A stretch of DNA of 40,984 bases from Flavobacteriales bacterium (lineage in GTDB: Bacteria > Bacteroidota > Bacteroidia > Flavobacteriales_F > PHOS-HE28): positions 1 through 40,984 of the forward strand of contig JADLAI010000122.1 in assembly GCA_020848295.1 (NCBI GenBank). The letters are read 5' to 3'. The position numbers and the translations under genes were made by a program. Of the stretch, positions 32,723 to 40,984 are shown in pieces. The stretch's first letter is position 1. Every line of letters starts with the position of its first letter. The notes below the pieces were generated by a model, which was not told where the DNA came from, did no database searches, and was given only the letters and a program-made list of their open reading frames with translations.

Positions 32723-35695
32723 TCACGGCATCTGTTCCTGCACGGTGTTCGTCGGCACGGCGCCACCGATGGTGTTCAGGATCACATCCCGATCGTTCGC
32801 GGTACCACTATACTTCACCACCCCGTCCAGGTTCACATCCTCCTTCATGTAGCCCGCTATGGTATTGGTGGGGACCGATCCGCCGATCACGAAGAGCACC
32901 GCGTCCCGATCATTGTCCGAACCGGTGTACATGATCTCATCATCCACCACGGCGTTGCCTGCCCAGAGCAGCGAAACGCCACCCCGGTCGCGCATGGCCT
33001 GGGTGCCGTAGGTGGTGGCGGTGGCGAAAGCGAATGTCGCAGGCAATGGACCGAGGCCCAATGCCGAACCCGACATGCAACCTAAGTGGTTCCGGTGCCG
33101 CACTGCGATCCGGTAGGAGCCTTGTGGTGCGCAGAAGCCGATGAATTCACCTCCGTTCGGCGTGCGCAGACCGCCATCCCGCCGCAACAGGGCCACTTTG
33201 GTATCCACCACCGAGAATGGCGAAGAGGCTTGTCGCAACTCCAGCAGTACCCAATCCACGATGGCTCCTGGGCCGGCCACATCCAAGAGGGCCTGGGTGG
33301 TGGTGGTGGCACCGGTCACCGGGTATCCCATGGCCGAATAAGGTTCCTGCAAGGGGATCAGCCCCTGCGTCCGTAACGAATCGTGCATGAGCCCGGTCGC
33401 CGTATCGTAAGGCCCATCCAGGCTGACCGACAACGCGCAGGTGGCCGCCACCGGAGTGGTACACAAGTAGGGCAATGTGGTGAAGGAGGTCCCTGTGTAT
33501 TCCGAACTGCCACCTTGCGATCCCGGTGGATCACAGACCGCGCGCACTTGCACCTCGTAGGTGGTCTCCGGTATCAGCCCGGTCAGTACCCGAGGGGGCG
33601 CTGTGATGCCGAACACATCCACCCAAGTGGGCTGTGCCGCTGGCTTGTATCGCAGATCGTATGACGCCGCTCCTTGCACCACAGGCCACGAGATGCTCGC
33701 GCTCTGGTAGGTGATCGCACTTACCGACACGCCATCAGGCACCCCACATCCGATCGCGTATGCGCTCATCTCCAGCATGTAGCACCGCAGCGCATCGAAA
33801 GCGCCGTTGTACCCGTAGACCTGTACGATGTAATCTCCTGCCGCTGCGCTCGCGTAACTGATGTTCTCGGGCTGTGTACCGCCATTGAAGGAGGATGCCA
33901 ACACGGCGCCGCCGGACGTGAGGAGCTGAAGGTCGTAGTCGTACGGTAGATTCGCCAGATAGAGGTTGATCGTGGAGGTGGACGCGATCGTGAACCGGTA
34001 GTGATCCACATCCCCGTTCGTTGCGATCAATGCGCTCACCGTACCCGGAATACCCACCGTTGCTGCGGTGGCCCATGTGCCGTTCGGCTCAAGAACATCG
34101 GGGCACGGGACCGCCGTGGTGAACGTGCGTGTCGTGCTGTACGGTGAAGAAGTTCCGCCGCACACGCTCCTGACCTGGAATTCGTAGTTGGTGCCTTGGG
34201 TGAGCCCGCTTAGGCTGTATGTGTTCCCGACCACACCGAGCACATCAGTCCAGGTGGGCGCACCGACCTGGCGCCAACGCAGGTCGAAGGTCGCCACGCC
34301 CACCGCGCTCCATGACAGGGTTGCCGTGGTGACGCCGATGTTGATCGCGGTCAAGGTGCCGGGCGCATCGCAGGTGGTGCCACAGGCCGTGAGGCAGCTG
34401 GCGTTGTTCACCGCGTTCACGATCACGGCCGTGGGCTGCGGTCCGAAGCCATTGGCCAAGTTGATGCCCACCCCGCTCACCAGATGGCAATAGCTCATGA
34501 TGGTACCGCCCACTCCGGTGGGAATGGGGCCGATCGGGCAGGACCCTTCGCTATACCCGCTGTTCGCCGTGGGGCCGCACCCGTCGATATTGGTCCCGTT
34601 CCCATTCCACCAGCAGGCGTGGGTATGGGGCGATCCCAGGTTGTGGCCCGCCTCGTGGGTCACCACCATGGTGCTCCAGCTGTAGGTGGGCACGTTGTTG
34701 TATGAACTGCCGATCCCGCTGTATGCCATGCGGTAACTGGCCAAGCCGTTGCATAACGTGTTCAACCACGCGACACCACCACCACCACCGTAGCCGATCA
34801 GGTGGGCCATGTCGCCATTGAAGCTGGTCCGGGTCACACCGAATTGATCCAGGTAGTCCCCGCTGCCTGGTCCCGAATACGGGCTGGGTACATCCCAGAT
34901 GAAGAGTTCGGAAAGGGTGATGTCGATCCCATCGTTGTCGAAGAGTATCGCGCTCTGATTGAACAGACCGGTGATGTAGTTGGTGGTGTTGGCCACCGTC
35001 CCCTTGTCCTGGAATACATTGTAGTTCACTTCCCAGTAATAGCGCACACAGCGCACCGTGCGATCACCGGCCGCCAGCGTGATCTGGTCGTTATGGAAGG
35101 CCCCTTCCACTTCTTGCGCACCACAAACGAAGTCGGGGCTACCACGAAGATCACGATCCCGATAGATCACATGGCGCCCCCGCCGATCGCCCTTGAGCGG
35201 GCCCACCACGATCTGGCCCTGGCCATCATTGATCAACAGCATCACCTCCTGCTCGAACACGCTCAAGGCCACCCATGAACCCGGCAACCCGCGCACCATG
35301 CCCCGATAGTGGACACCCGGAAGGCCGACGGTCCGCGATCCGCTTGCCAACACCACGTTCACCGCTTCTTCAGCGATCTCGGTGCGGGCAAGGTCCAAGG
35401 ACAAGGTACCTCCCTCGAAAGGGATGGATAACGAAAGGTGTTCCGCTCGCAGACGAAGCACTGCTCCCAGCGCAGCAGGATCCACTTGCAGGACCTCGCC
35501 TTTAGTGAGTGCCGCATCCAGCAAGGACCGCGCTTCTTCTTTCATGCCATCCGGTCTGAACAGACCGACCTCCTTGAAGACAACACCCTTGGTCCGCAGG
35601 GCTTGGATCCGATCGGCTACCTGACCGGTGCGGGCCAGTGCAGGGAAGGACAAGGTGAACAGCAGGACGAGGGGAAGGGCGCGGAGAATTCTCAT
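32723..35695 (-). CDS. Secreted reprolysin-like metalloprotease with FN3 domains
   Basis: The start at 35695 gives a Sec signal (MRILRALPLVLLFTLSFPALA). The 990-residue protein has a propeptide-like region (about 25-210), then a zinc metalloprotease domain with HEAGHNLGSPHTH (His347, His351, His357; HExxHxxGxxH of M12B-type) and the Met-turn GTIMSYCH. After it come FN3-like domains (SWSAVGVATFDLRWRQVG; SWPVVQGAASYDLRYK), a PPC-like domain (DHYRFTIASTSTINLYL) between them, and a C-terminal pair of repeats YTGSDNDRDAVLFVIGGS and YSGTANDRDVILNTIGGA, each ending PTNT. No canonical T9SS type A tail. It is likely exported to the surface or medium. Upstream lies a repeat-rich spacer. Confidence 0.9.
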   Translation of the reverse strand: MRILRALPLVLLFTLSFPALARTGQVADRIQALRTKGVVFKEVGLFRPDGMKEEARSLLDAALTKGEVLQVDPAALGAVLRLRAEHLSLSIPFEGGTLSLDLARTEIAEEAVNVVLASGSRTVGLPGVHYRGMVRGLPGSWVALSVFEQEVMLLINDGQGQIVVGPLKGDRRGRHVIYRDRDLRGSPDFVCGAQEVEGAFHNDQITLAAGDRTVRCVRYYWEVNYNVFQDKGTVANTTNYITGLFNQSAILFDNDGIDITLSELFIWDVPSPYSGPGSGDYLDQFGVTRTSFNGDMAHLIGYGGGGGVAWLNTLCNGLASYRMAYSGIGSSYNNVPTYSWSTMVVTHEAGHNLGSPHTHACWWNGNGTNIDGCGPTANSGYSEGSCPIGPIPTGVGGTIMSYCHLVSGVGINLANGFGPQPTAVIVNAVNNASCLTACGTTCDAPGTLTAINIGVTTATLSWSAVGVATFDLRWRQVGAPTWTDVLGVVGNTYSLSGLTQGTNYEFQVRSVCGGTSSPYSTTRTFTTAVPCPDVLEPNGTWATAATVGIPGTVSALIATNGDVDHYRFTIASTSTINLYLANLPYDYDLQLLTSGGAVLASSFNGGTQPENISYASAAAGDYIVQVYGYNGAFDALRCYMLEMSAYAIGCGVPDGVSVSAITYQSASISWPVVQGAASYDLRYKPAAQPTWVDVFGITAPPRVLTGLIPETTYEVQVRAVCDPPGSQGGSSEYTGTSFTTLPYLCTTPVAATCALSVSLDGPYDTATGLMHDSLRTQGLIPLQEPYSAMGYPVTGATTTTQALLDVAGPGAIVDWVLLELRQASSPFSVVDTKVALLRRDGGLRTPNGGEFIGFCAPQGSYRIAVRHRNHLGCMSGSALGLGPLPATFAFATATTYGTQAMRDRGGVSLLWAGNAVVDDEIMYTGSDNDRDAVLFVIGGSVPTNTIAGYMKEDVNLDGVVKYSGTANDRDVILNTIGGAVPTNTVQEQMP

Positions 35696-35933
35696 GGCGG
35701 TGTGTGGGTATGGTTGATCACTGCCAATGGCAGCAGGAGGTCGGCAAGGATGGGATCCAGGTCGATCGAATGACCGGACCATCAAAACAACGGAGGTGCG
35801 ATCGATCGGAGCGGGATCGAGGGTAAATTTTCAAAACTTATCGACGAATTTGGTAATATCATCGACAAATGGCGAAACCGATCTACTCCACGAGGACGAA
35901 ATGATGCTACTGTTCGGTGGAGATGAAGCGGTC
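35696..35933. other. AT-richer leader/spacer upstream of the metalloprotease gene
   Basis: Together with the hairpin repeat this makes a 377-base gap. It holds a possible minus-strand -7 box TTGTTTTG near 35784, a small stem CTGCC-AAT-GGCAG near 35727 and an AT-rich block (35822-35873) with a near direct repeat ATCGACGAATTTGG / ATCGACAAATGG. No gene seen on either strand. Confidence 0.4.
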
Positions 35934-36011
35934 GATCATGGGTGACAGGGTGCGAAAGTGCGAGCGCTGAAACCCACACACCCTCTCACTTTCGCATCAT
36001 TCGCCATGATC
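35934..36011. repeat. Hairpin repeat, family 2, copy 2
   Basis: Outer arms GATCATGG and CCATGATC are perfect; inside, GGGTGCGAAAGTGCGAG faces CTCTCACTTTCGCA. The order GGGTGC...GTGC...AACCC...ACACCCTC.CACTTT matches the copy at 366-431. It lies between the ychF stop and the metalloprotease start, both on the minus strand, so it could also end the ychF transcript. Confidence 0.6.
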
Positions 36012-36072
36012 AGTGCGGAAAGGCCGGGATCCGAATATTCATCTCCGGCTCAATACGTCCTCACTCCTCGGA

Positions 36073-37170
36073 TCACACGTTGAAGAGGAAGTGCATCACA
36101 TCCCCGTCCTTCACCACGTACTCCTTGCCTTCGGTACGCAGCTTCCCCGCGGAACGAGCTGCTGCCTCACTCCCCAGGGTCACGTAGTCATCGTAACCGA
36201 TCACCTCGGCACGGATATAACCTTTCTCGAAATCGCTGTGGATCACGCCGGCCGCCTTCGGGCCGGTGTCGCCCTGATGGATGGTCCATGCCCGCACTTC
36301 CTGCACACCAGCGGTGAAGTAGGTCTGTAGTTTCAACAGGTCGTAGGCCGCATGGATCAACTTGTTCACTCCGGGCTCGTTCAGACCGATATCCGATAGG
36401 AACATCTCCCGTTCTTCCGACGATTCCAGTGATGCGATCTCGGCTTCGATCGCGGCCGTCACGAAGATCACCTCCGCCTGTTCACCGGCTACCGCCGCCT
36501 TCACGCGCTCCACATGCGCATTGCCGGTCACGGCGCTCTTCTCCTCCACGTTGCACACGTACAACACGGGCTTGGTCGTTAGCAATTGGAACTCATTGAG
36601 CAATGCCGGATCATCGTTCGCCGATATCACCGACCGGGCACTGCGGCCCTGGAGCAATGCCTCGCGGATCCGGCTCAGCAATTCATACCGGCGCTTCGCC
36701 TCCTTCTCCCCGATCTGCGCCTGTTTCTCCACTTTCTTGATCCGCGCTTCCACGGTCTCCAGGTCCTTCAACTGCAGTTCAATGTCGATCACTTCCTTGT
36801 CCCGCACAGGGTCCACACTGCCATCCACGTGCACCACGTTGGGATCATCGAAACAGCGCAGCACGTGCAGGATCGCATCGCATTCCCGGATATTCGCCAG
36901 GAACTGATTACCCAGCCCCTCTCCCTTGCTGGCCCCCTTCACCAGGCCGGCGATGTCCACGATCTCCACCGTGGTGGGTATGATCCGCTGCGGCTTCACC
37001 AGCTCAGCCAGCTTGTTCAACCGGCGGTCGGGCACGGTGATCGTGCCCACGTTCGGCTCAATGGTGCAGAACGGGAAGTTGGCCGCCTGCGCCTTGGCAT
37101 TGCTCAGGCAGTTGAAGAGTGTGCTCTTGCCCACGTTCGGCAAGCCAACGATCCCGCATTTCAGTCCCAT
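36073..37170 (-). CDS. ychF: Redox-regulated ATPase YchF (Obg family)
   Basis: The start MGLKCGIVGLPNVGKST at 37170 is the family start; the frame is open upstream but not protein-like. The 365-residue protein has G1 GLPNVGKST (9-17), switch region FPFCTIEPNVG, G3 DIAGLVKGAS, the NVEE motif of ATP-specific YchF in place of NKxD, and a C-terminal TGS domain (RAWTIHQGDTGPKAAGVIHS, VVKDGDVMHFLFNV). YchF hydrolyses ATP, binds ribosomes and affects stress responses. It is divergent from the transketolase operon. Confidence 0.96.
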   Translation of the reverse strand: MGLKCGIVGLPNVGKSTLFNCLSNAKAQAANFPFCTIEPNVGTITVPDRRLNKLAELVKPQRIIPTTVEIVDIAGLVKGASKGEGLGNQFLANIRECDAILHVLRCFDDPNVVHVDGSVDPVRDKEVIDIELQLKDLETVEARIKKVEKQAQIGEKEAKRRYELLSRIREALLQGRSARSVISANDDPALLNEFQLLTTKPVLYVCNVEEKSAVTGNAHVERVKAAVAGEQAEVIFVTAAIEAEIASLESSEEREMFLSDIGLNEPGVNKLIHAAYDLLKLQTYFTAGVQEVRAWTIHQGDTGPKAAGVIHSDFEKGYIRAEVIGYDDYVTLGSEAAARSAGKLRTEGKEYVVKDGDVMHFLFNV

Positions 37171-37210
37171 GGTCCGGTGCCCTTCCGGTCCTGGTCCGGA
37201 AAAGCGGCCG

Positions 37211-37218
37211 CGAAGGTA
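37211..37218 (-). promoter_or_regulatory. -7 box of ychF
   Basis: TACCTTCG on the minus strand lies 40 bases before the ychF ATG at 37170, identical to the parE box. Confidence 0.5.
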
Positions 37219-37255
37219 GCGCCTTCCCCCGCGTGGTCCATGCCCGAAACACGAA

Positions 37256-37284
37256 GCCGGACCAAGCATCCCGGTTGGTCCGGC
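37256..37284. terminator. Orphan perfect hairpin in the ychF/transketolase divergent region
   Basis: GCCGGACCAA (37256-37265) and TTGGTCCGGC (37275-37284) form a perfect 10-bp stem with a 9-base loop GCATCCCGG. It looks like an intrinsic terminator, but no gene on either side would need one there: both neighbouring genes point away. On the minus strand it is followed by TTCGTGTTTCG. A short leader RNA or insulator are possible. Confidence 0.5.
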
Positions 37285-37378
37285 GTCCTTAACCACCGAC
37301 CCATCCTGGTTCGGAGCTGCCACTTCCGTGGTTTTCAAAAGTTCTACACACCGCCCGGACCATCGTGGCGCAGGGGTC

Positions 37379-37386
37379 TACTTTTG
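37379..37386 (+). promoter_or_regulatory. -7 box of the transketolase operon
   Basis: TACTTTTG, an exact TAnnTTTG match, lies 22 bases before the ATG at 37409. No TTG at the -33 distance. Confidence 0.5.
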
Positions 37387-37408
37387 AGCCGTAGCGCCCT
37401 TCCCGCCC

Positions 37409-38287
37409 ATGCCCCACGCCACTTCCGCAGCCACCACCCACGTGCCGGACCTTGACCAGCTTGCACGCATCGCTTCCCAGATCCGCCGCGACATCGTGCG
37501 GCAGGTACACGCGGTGCAAAGTGGACACCCCGGTGGCTCCTTGGGTTGCGCGGACCTGTTCACCGCGCTCTACTTCCACTTCATGCGGCACCAGCCCACA
37601 CCTTGGGACATGGATGGCCGTGGCCAGGACCTCTTCTTCCTGAGCAACGGCCACATCAGCCCGGTGTTCTATAGCACGTTGGCGCGTGCAGGCTACTTCC
37701 CCGTGAAGGAACTGGCCACATTCCGTAGGATCGACTCGCGCCTGCAAGGGCACCCGACCACGCACGAGGGGCTGCCCGGAGTGCGTATGGCCAGTGGTTC
37801 GCTGGGCCAGGGCATGAGCGTAGCCATCGGTGCGGCCATGGCCAAGCGGATGAATGGTGACCATGGGCTCGTCATCAGCCTCCATGGCGATGGCGAGCTG
37901 CAAGAGGGCCAGATCTGGGAAGCCGCCCTTTTCGCGGCCGCCAAGAAGGTGGATAACCTGATCAGCATCGTGGACCTCAACGGCCGCCAGATCGATGGCG
38001 ACGTGGACGATGTGCTGCCACTGGGCGACCTGAAGGCGAAGTGGGTGGCCTTCGGCTGGGACGTGCAGGAGACCAATGGCAACGATATGGCCGAGCTGGT
38101 CCGGACACTACAGGAGGCCAAGAGTCGAACGGGCAAAGGCAAGCCGGTGATGATCCTGATGCGCACCGAGATGGGCCAGGGCGTGGACTTCATGATGCAC
38201 AGCCACGAATGGCACGGCATCGCACCCAACGACGAGCAGTTGAGCAAGGCCTTGGCCCAATTACCCGAAACGCTGGGAGATTATTGA
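37409..38287 (+). CDS. Transketolase, N-terminal subunit
   Basis: The 292-residue protein has the thiamine diphosphate domain of transketolase: QSGHPGGSLGCADLFTALYF near residue 37, SLGQGMSVAIGAAMAKR, and the TPP/Mg motif HGDGELQEGQ continuing to VDLNGRQIDG. Two-carbon ketol transfer in the pentose phosphate pathway needs the C-terminal half, which is encoded by a separate gene 1.46 kb downstream (39747-40700). Splitting is common in Bacteroidota and archaea. Between the halves lies a VWA protein gene, which is unusual. Confidence 0.93.
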   Translation: MPHATSAATTHVPDLDQLARIASQIRRDIVRQVHAVQSGHPGGSLGCADLFTALYFHFMRHQPTPWDMDGRGQDLFFLSNGHISPVFYSTLARAGYFPVKELATFRRIDSRLQGHPTTHEGLPGVRMASGSLGQGMSVAIGAAMAKRMNGDHGLVISLHGDGELQEGQIWEAALFAAAKKVDNLISIVDLNGRQIDGDVDDVLPLGDLKAKWVAFGWDVQETNGNDMAELVRTLQEAKSRTGKGKPVMILMRTEMGQGVDFMMHSHEWHGIAPNDEQLSKALAQLPETLGDY

Positions 38288-38341
38288 TACGGATGGACGA
38301 CTGGCACGCTTTTCTCCGTTATATCGGCTAACGGATCGAAC

Positions 38342-39727
38342 ATGCGGATCATCATCCCCTATCTTCTGGCCTGGGTGGTATCACAGCCGCTCCAGGCACA
38401 GGACGCGCAGCCACCGCTCACCCGCATGTTGTTCGTAATGGATGCGAGCAACAGCATGAACGCGTTCTGGGGCAACCAACCGAAGATCACCACCGCCCGT
38501 GAATTGCTCCTCAACTCCCTGAAAGAGCTCGAAGGCCAGCCCGACCTGGAACTCGCTCTTCGCCTGTACGGCCATCAAACGCCCATTGCACCCGGAAAAC
38601 AGGACTGTGACGACACCCGGCTTGAAGTGCCCTTCAGCGCCAACAGCATTCCGGCCATGCGCAGCACCTTGCAGAGCGTACGCTGCTTGGGCACCACCCC
38701 CATCGCACGATCACTGGAGCGGGCGGCCGGTGATTTTCCGCCGAGCACCATCAACGACACGCGAAGGATACGGAATGTGATCATCCTCATCACCGATGGC
38801 ATCGAGGCTTGCGACGAGGATCCCTGCGCGGTAAGCCGTGCGTTGCAAGCGAAAGGCATCGTGCTCAAACCTTTCGTGATCGGGGTGGGATTGGACGAGA
38901 CCCAGAAGTTCGGCCTACAATGCGTGGGCAACTATTTCGACGCCAGCACCCCGGAACTGTTCGAGCATGTGCTGAAGGTGGTGGTGACACAGGCCCTGAA
39001 CAGCACCACGGCGCAGATCAGCCTGATGACCGCCGATGGCCAACCCACGGAGACCGATGTGCCGGTGACCCTGCTCGACCAGCGCACCGGCAAGGTGATC
39101 GAGCACCTGATGCACACCATGAACGAACGTGGCATCCCCGACACGCTGCGGATGGACCCGATTTATACCTATACCGTGGTGGCCCATACCGTTCCGCCGA
39201 GCATCCGGGAAGAGGTGAAGGTGCGGCCGGGTGTACATACCGTGATCGCCGTGGATGCGGGAACGGGCCTGCTGAACCTCAAGAGCGGGACCGGGCCGGG
39301 TGACGGCATCCCCATCCAGGCCATCGTGCGCCGTTCCGGCGAAGGCAGCACGCTGATCGCTCAGGAAGTGGGCAGCACACAACGCTTGCGCACCGGCCTG
39401 TACGACCTGGAGGTGCTCACCTTGCCGCGCCTGTTGATCCCGAATGTGCGGATCGAGCAGGGTCGCACCACGGACATCGTCGTTCCCCGTTCAGGGGTGC
39501 TCAACATCCTCCCTTCCACCACCGGCCCGGCAGCGATCTTCCAAGAACGCGAAGGCCGACTGGAGTGGGTGACCGACATCGACCCGAACGCCATCCGTGC
39601 ACAATTCAGATTGTTGCCCGGCGAGTACGAGGTCATCTACCGCAGTCGAAGTGCGCGTCGCACCGAACTCACCCTGCGCAAGGAGGTGACCATCGAAAGC
39701 GGCCGATCGGCCACCATCAATTTCTGA
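38342..39727 (+). CDS. Exported VWA-domain protein between transketolase halves
   Basis: The 461-residue protein has a signal peptide ([20 protein letters not shown]) and a von Willebrand factor A domain (about 27-220) with an intact MIDAS motif DASNSMN (34-40), the supporting TP in [15 protein letters not shown] and [15 protein letters not shown]. The rest (about 225-461) is beta-rich with repeats of carboxypeptidase-like or PEGA-like type ([33 protein letters not shown]). It is probably periplasmic or surface-attached and binds a metal-dependent ligand. It lies 54 bases after the first transketolase gene and 19 before the second, so it is cotranscribed, but a metabolic link is not evident. 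Confidence 0.88.
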   Translation: MRIIIPYLLAWVVSQPLQAQDAQPPLTRMLFVMDASNSMNAFWGNQPKITTARELLLNSLKELEGQPDLELALRLYGHQTPIAPGKQDCDDTRLEVPFSANSIPAMRSTLQSVRCLGTTPIARSLERAAGDFPPSTINDTRRIRNVIILITDGIEACDEDPCAVSRALQAKGIVLKPFVIGVGLDETQKFGLQCVGNYFDASTPELFEHVLKVVVTQALNSTTAQISLMTADGQPTETDVPVTLLDQRTGKVIEHLMHTMNERGIPDTLRMDPIYTYTVVAHTVPPSIREEVKVRPGVHTVIAVDAGTGLLNLKSGTGPGDGIPIQAIVRRSGEGSTLIAQEVGSTQRLRTGLYDLEVLTLPRLLIPNVRIEQGRTTDIVVPRSGVLNILPSTTGPAAIFQEREGRLEWVTDIDPNAIRAQFRLLPGEYEVIYRSRSARRTELTLRKEVTIESGRSATINF

Positions 39728-39746
39728 ACCACAGAGGAAACACCCC

Positions 39747-40700
39747 ATGAGCGCCTACCCCGTACTCGACCAAAAGGACACCCGCAGCGGCTTCGGTGCC
39801 GGCCTGCACGAACTCGGCCAGAAGAACCCGGATGTGGTGGCGCTTTGCGCCGACCTCACGGGCTCGTTGAAGATGGACGCATTCAAGAAGGCCTTCCCCG
39901 ACCGGTTCATCCAGGTGGGGATCGCCGAGGCCAACATGATGGGCATCGCCGCCGGGTTGACGATCGGAGGCAAGATCCCCTACACGGGCACCTTCGCCAA
40001 CTTCAGTACCGGGCGCGTTTACGACCAGGTGCGCCAGAGCATCGCCTACGCCGGCAAGAACGTGAAGATCTGCGCCAGCCATGCCGGGCTCACCCTGGGC
40101 GAGGATGGGGCCACCCACCAGATCCTGGAGGACATCGGCCTGATGCGCATGCTGCCCGGCATGACCGTGATCGTGCCGGCCGACTACAACCAGACCAAAC
40201 AGGCCACCATCGCCATCGCCGACCATGATGGCCCGGTATACCTACGCTTCGGCCGCCCCAAGTGGCCGGTCTTCATCCCAGCGGACATGCCCTTCGAGAT
40301 CGGCAAGGCACAACGCTTGATCGAGGGCACCGATGTGAGCCTCCTCGCATGCGGGCATCTGGTGTGGCGCGCGCTGCAAGCCGCCGAGGAACTGGCACAG
40401 GCCGGTGTGAAGGCCGAAGTGATCAACGTGCATACGATCAAACCATTGGATGCCGAGGCTGTCCTAAATTCCGTAGCGAAGACGGGATGCGCGGTGACCT
40501 GCGAGGAACACAACCGACACGGCGGCTTGGGCGACGCCGTGGCCCAGGTGCTTACCGCGCACCGGCCCACACCACAGGAATTCGTGGCCGTGAACGACAG
40601 CTTCGGCGAAAGCGGCACACCCGATCAACTCCTTCGGAAATATGGGCTGGACACGCCGGATATCGTGGCAGCGGCTCACCGTGCGATGAAGCGGAAGTGA
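39747..40700 (+). CDS. Transketolase, C-terminal subunit
   Basis: The 317-residue protein has the pyrimidine-binding and C-terminal domains: [40 protein letters not shown] with the conserved Glu, [20 protein letters not shown], and the C-terminal [20 protein letters not shown]. It acts with the N-terminal subunit at 37409-38287. DXP synthase shares the fold but the split arrangement and motifs fit transketolase. A possible terminator and then a sigma-factor gene follow. Confidence 0.93.
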   Translation: MSAYPVLDQKDTRSGFGAGLHELGQKNPDVVALCADLTGSLKMDAFKKAFPDRFIQVGIAEANMMGIAAGLTIGGKIPYTGTFANFSTGRVYDQVRQSIAYAGKNVKICASHAGLTLGEDGATHQILEDIGLMRMLPGMTVIVPADYNQTKQATIAIADHDGPVYLRFGRPKWPVFIPADMPFEIGKAQRLIEGTDVSLLACGHLVWRALQAAEELAQAGVKAEVINVHTIKPLDAEAVLNSVAKTGCAVTCEEHNRHGGLGDAVAQVLTAHRPTPQEFVAVNDSFGESGTPDQLLRKYGLDTPDIVAAAHRAMKRK

Positions 40701-40705
40701 AGGCG

Positions 40706-40743
40706 GGCGGCGCCATTCGATCCGCGTACCGGCACACGCCGCC
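40706..40743 (+). terminator. Possible terminator after the transketolase operon
   Basis: GGCGGCG (40706-40712) pairs with CGCCGCC (40737-40743) across a 24-base loop, directly after the transketolase stop. No T run; weak. Confidence 0.25.
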
Positions 40744-40781
40744 TCCCTTCCCACAACCTTTCCCGCCACAGCCCCTCTGCC

Positions 40782-40984
40782 ATGGCTGATCATGGTGATG
40801 CGGAACTCCTCGCGCTCTTCCGGCAGGAGGAAAGTCGGCACTACGCCTTCAACCTGTTGGTGCGGCAGTACCAGCAGCGGCTCTATGCGTTCATCCGACG
40901 CATGGTCACCGATCACGATGAAGCCAAGGACGTGCTACAGAATGTTTTCCTGAAGGCCTGGACCGGCCTGGATGACTTCCGCGC
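40782..40984 (+). CDS. Sigma-70 family RNA polymerase sigma factor, partial
   Basis: The gene runs off the window end; 67 codons are visible. The translation begins MADHGDAELLALFRQEESRH and continues with the region 2 phrases LVRQYQQRLYAFIRRMVTD, HDEAKDVLQNVFLKAW and TGLDDFR, typical of ECF sigma factors (region 2.1-2.2). An ECF sigma factor guides RNA polymerase to stress- or envelope-related promoters; in Bacteroidota an anti-sigma gene often follows. It is not in an apparent operon with transketolase, from which it is separated by 81 bases. Confidence 0.88.
   Translation, partial: MADHGDAELLALFRQEESRHYAFNLLVRQYQQRLYAFIRRMVTDHDEAKDVLQNVFLKAWTGLDDFR

Noticed and set aside
37171-37338. Upstream extension of ychF by 56 residues
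   Set aside because: The family starts at MGLKCGIVGLPNVGKS, and the extension overlaps the hairpin and promoter.

Overview
The window looks like a chromosomal segment of a high-GC member of the Bacteroidota, most likely Flavobacteriales-like. The evidence is a protein with VCBS/FG-GAP repeats and a type IX secretion C-terminal domain, a fused alpha/beta 2-oxoacid dehydrogenase E1, a DUF4476 protein, split transketolase genes, and many short promoters of the Bacteroidota TAnnTTTG type (here often TACCTTCG or TACCTTTG) just upstream of start codons. Genes are densely packed. I see no rRNA, tRNA, CRISPR array, prophage or transposase.

Layout. 1-806 is gene-poor: a truncated gene remnant on the minus strand, then two palindromic repeats. 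807-5283 (minus) is an envelope operon: DUF4476 protein, TPR/CsgG-like lipoprotein and two LPP20-like lipoproteins. 5424-6764 is a saccharopine dehydrogenase family protein. 7122-8362 (minus) is rimM-trmN6, bracketed by two more copies of the 168-bp palindrome. 8798-14921 is the most interesting block. A peroxiredoxin is divergent from a small sulfur/thiol-redox operon (two DUF2892-like membrane proteins, DUF6132, two rhodaneses, thioredoxin). Then comes a cysteine-rich Crp/Fnr regulator, divergent from a cysteine-dioxygenase-like cupin, a PAS histidine kinase and a response regulator fused to a Crp-type DNA-binding module. Both divergent intergenic regions carry nearly the same Crp-type dyad, TGACG(A/T)TCGTCA.

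15257-23911 is central redox metabolism: fused E1 dehydrogenase, glutamate dehydrogenase, three-gene proton-translocating transhydrogenase, an Rnk/GreA-type protein and a universal stress protein. 24016-26781 is a large T9SS-exported protein. 26801-32591 (minus) is a tight parE-orf-orf-parC operon with two exported proteins of unknown function between the topoisomerase IV genes. 32723-35695 is a secreted metalloprotease with FN3 domains and a duplicated C-terminal motif. 36073-37170 is ychF. 37409-40700 is transketolase N-half, a VWA-domain protein and transketolase C-half. The window ends inside a sigma-70 family gene.

How it fits together. The 8.8-14.9 kb block reads as a self-contained peroxide/reactive-sulfur response: thiol enzymes move or reduce sulfane sulfur, the cupin may act on a thiol, and two Crp-type outputs (one with three clustered cysteines, one phospho-regulated) could act through the shared dyads. 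Three full copies and one solo arm of a palindromic element, in which both arms change together, are the main non-coding signal. Functions are inferred by reading the sequence only; no database search was run.
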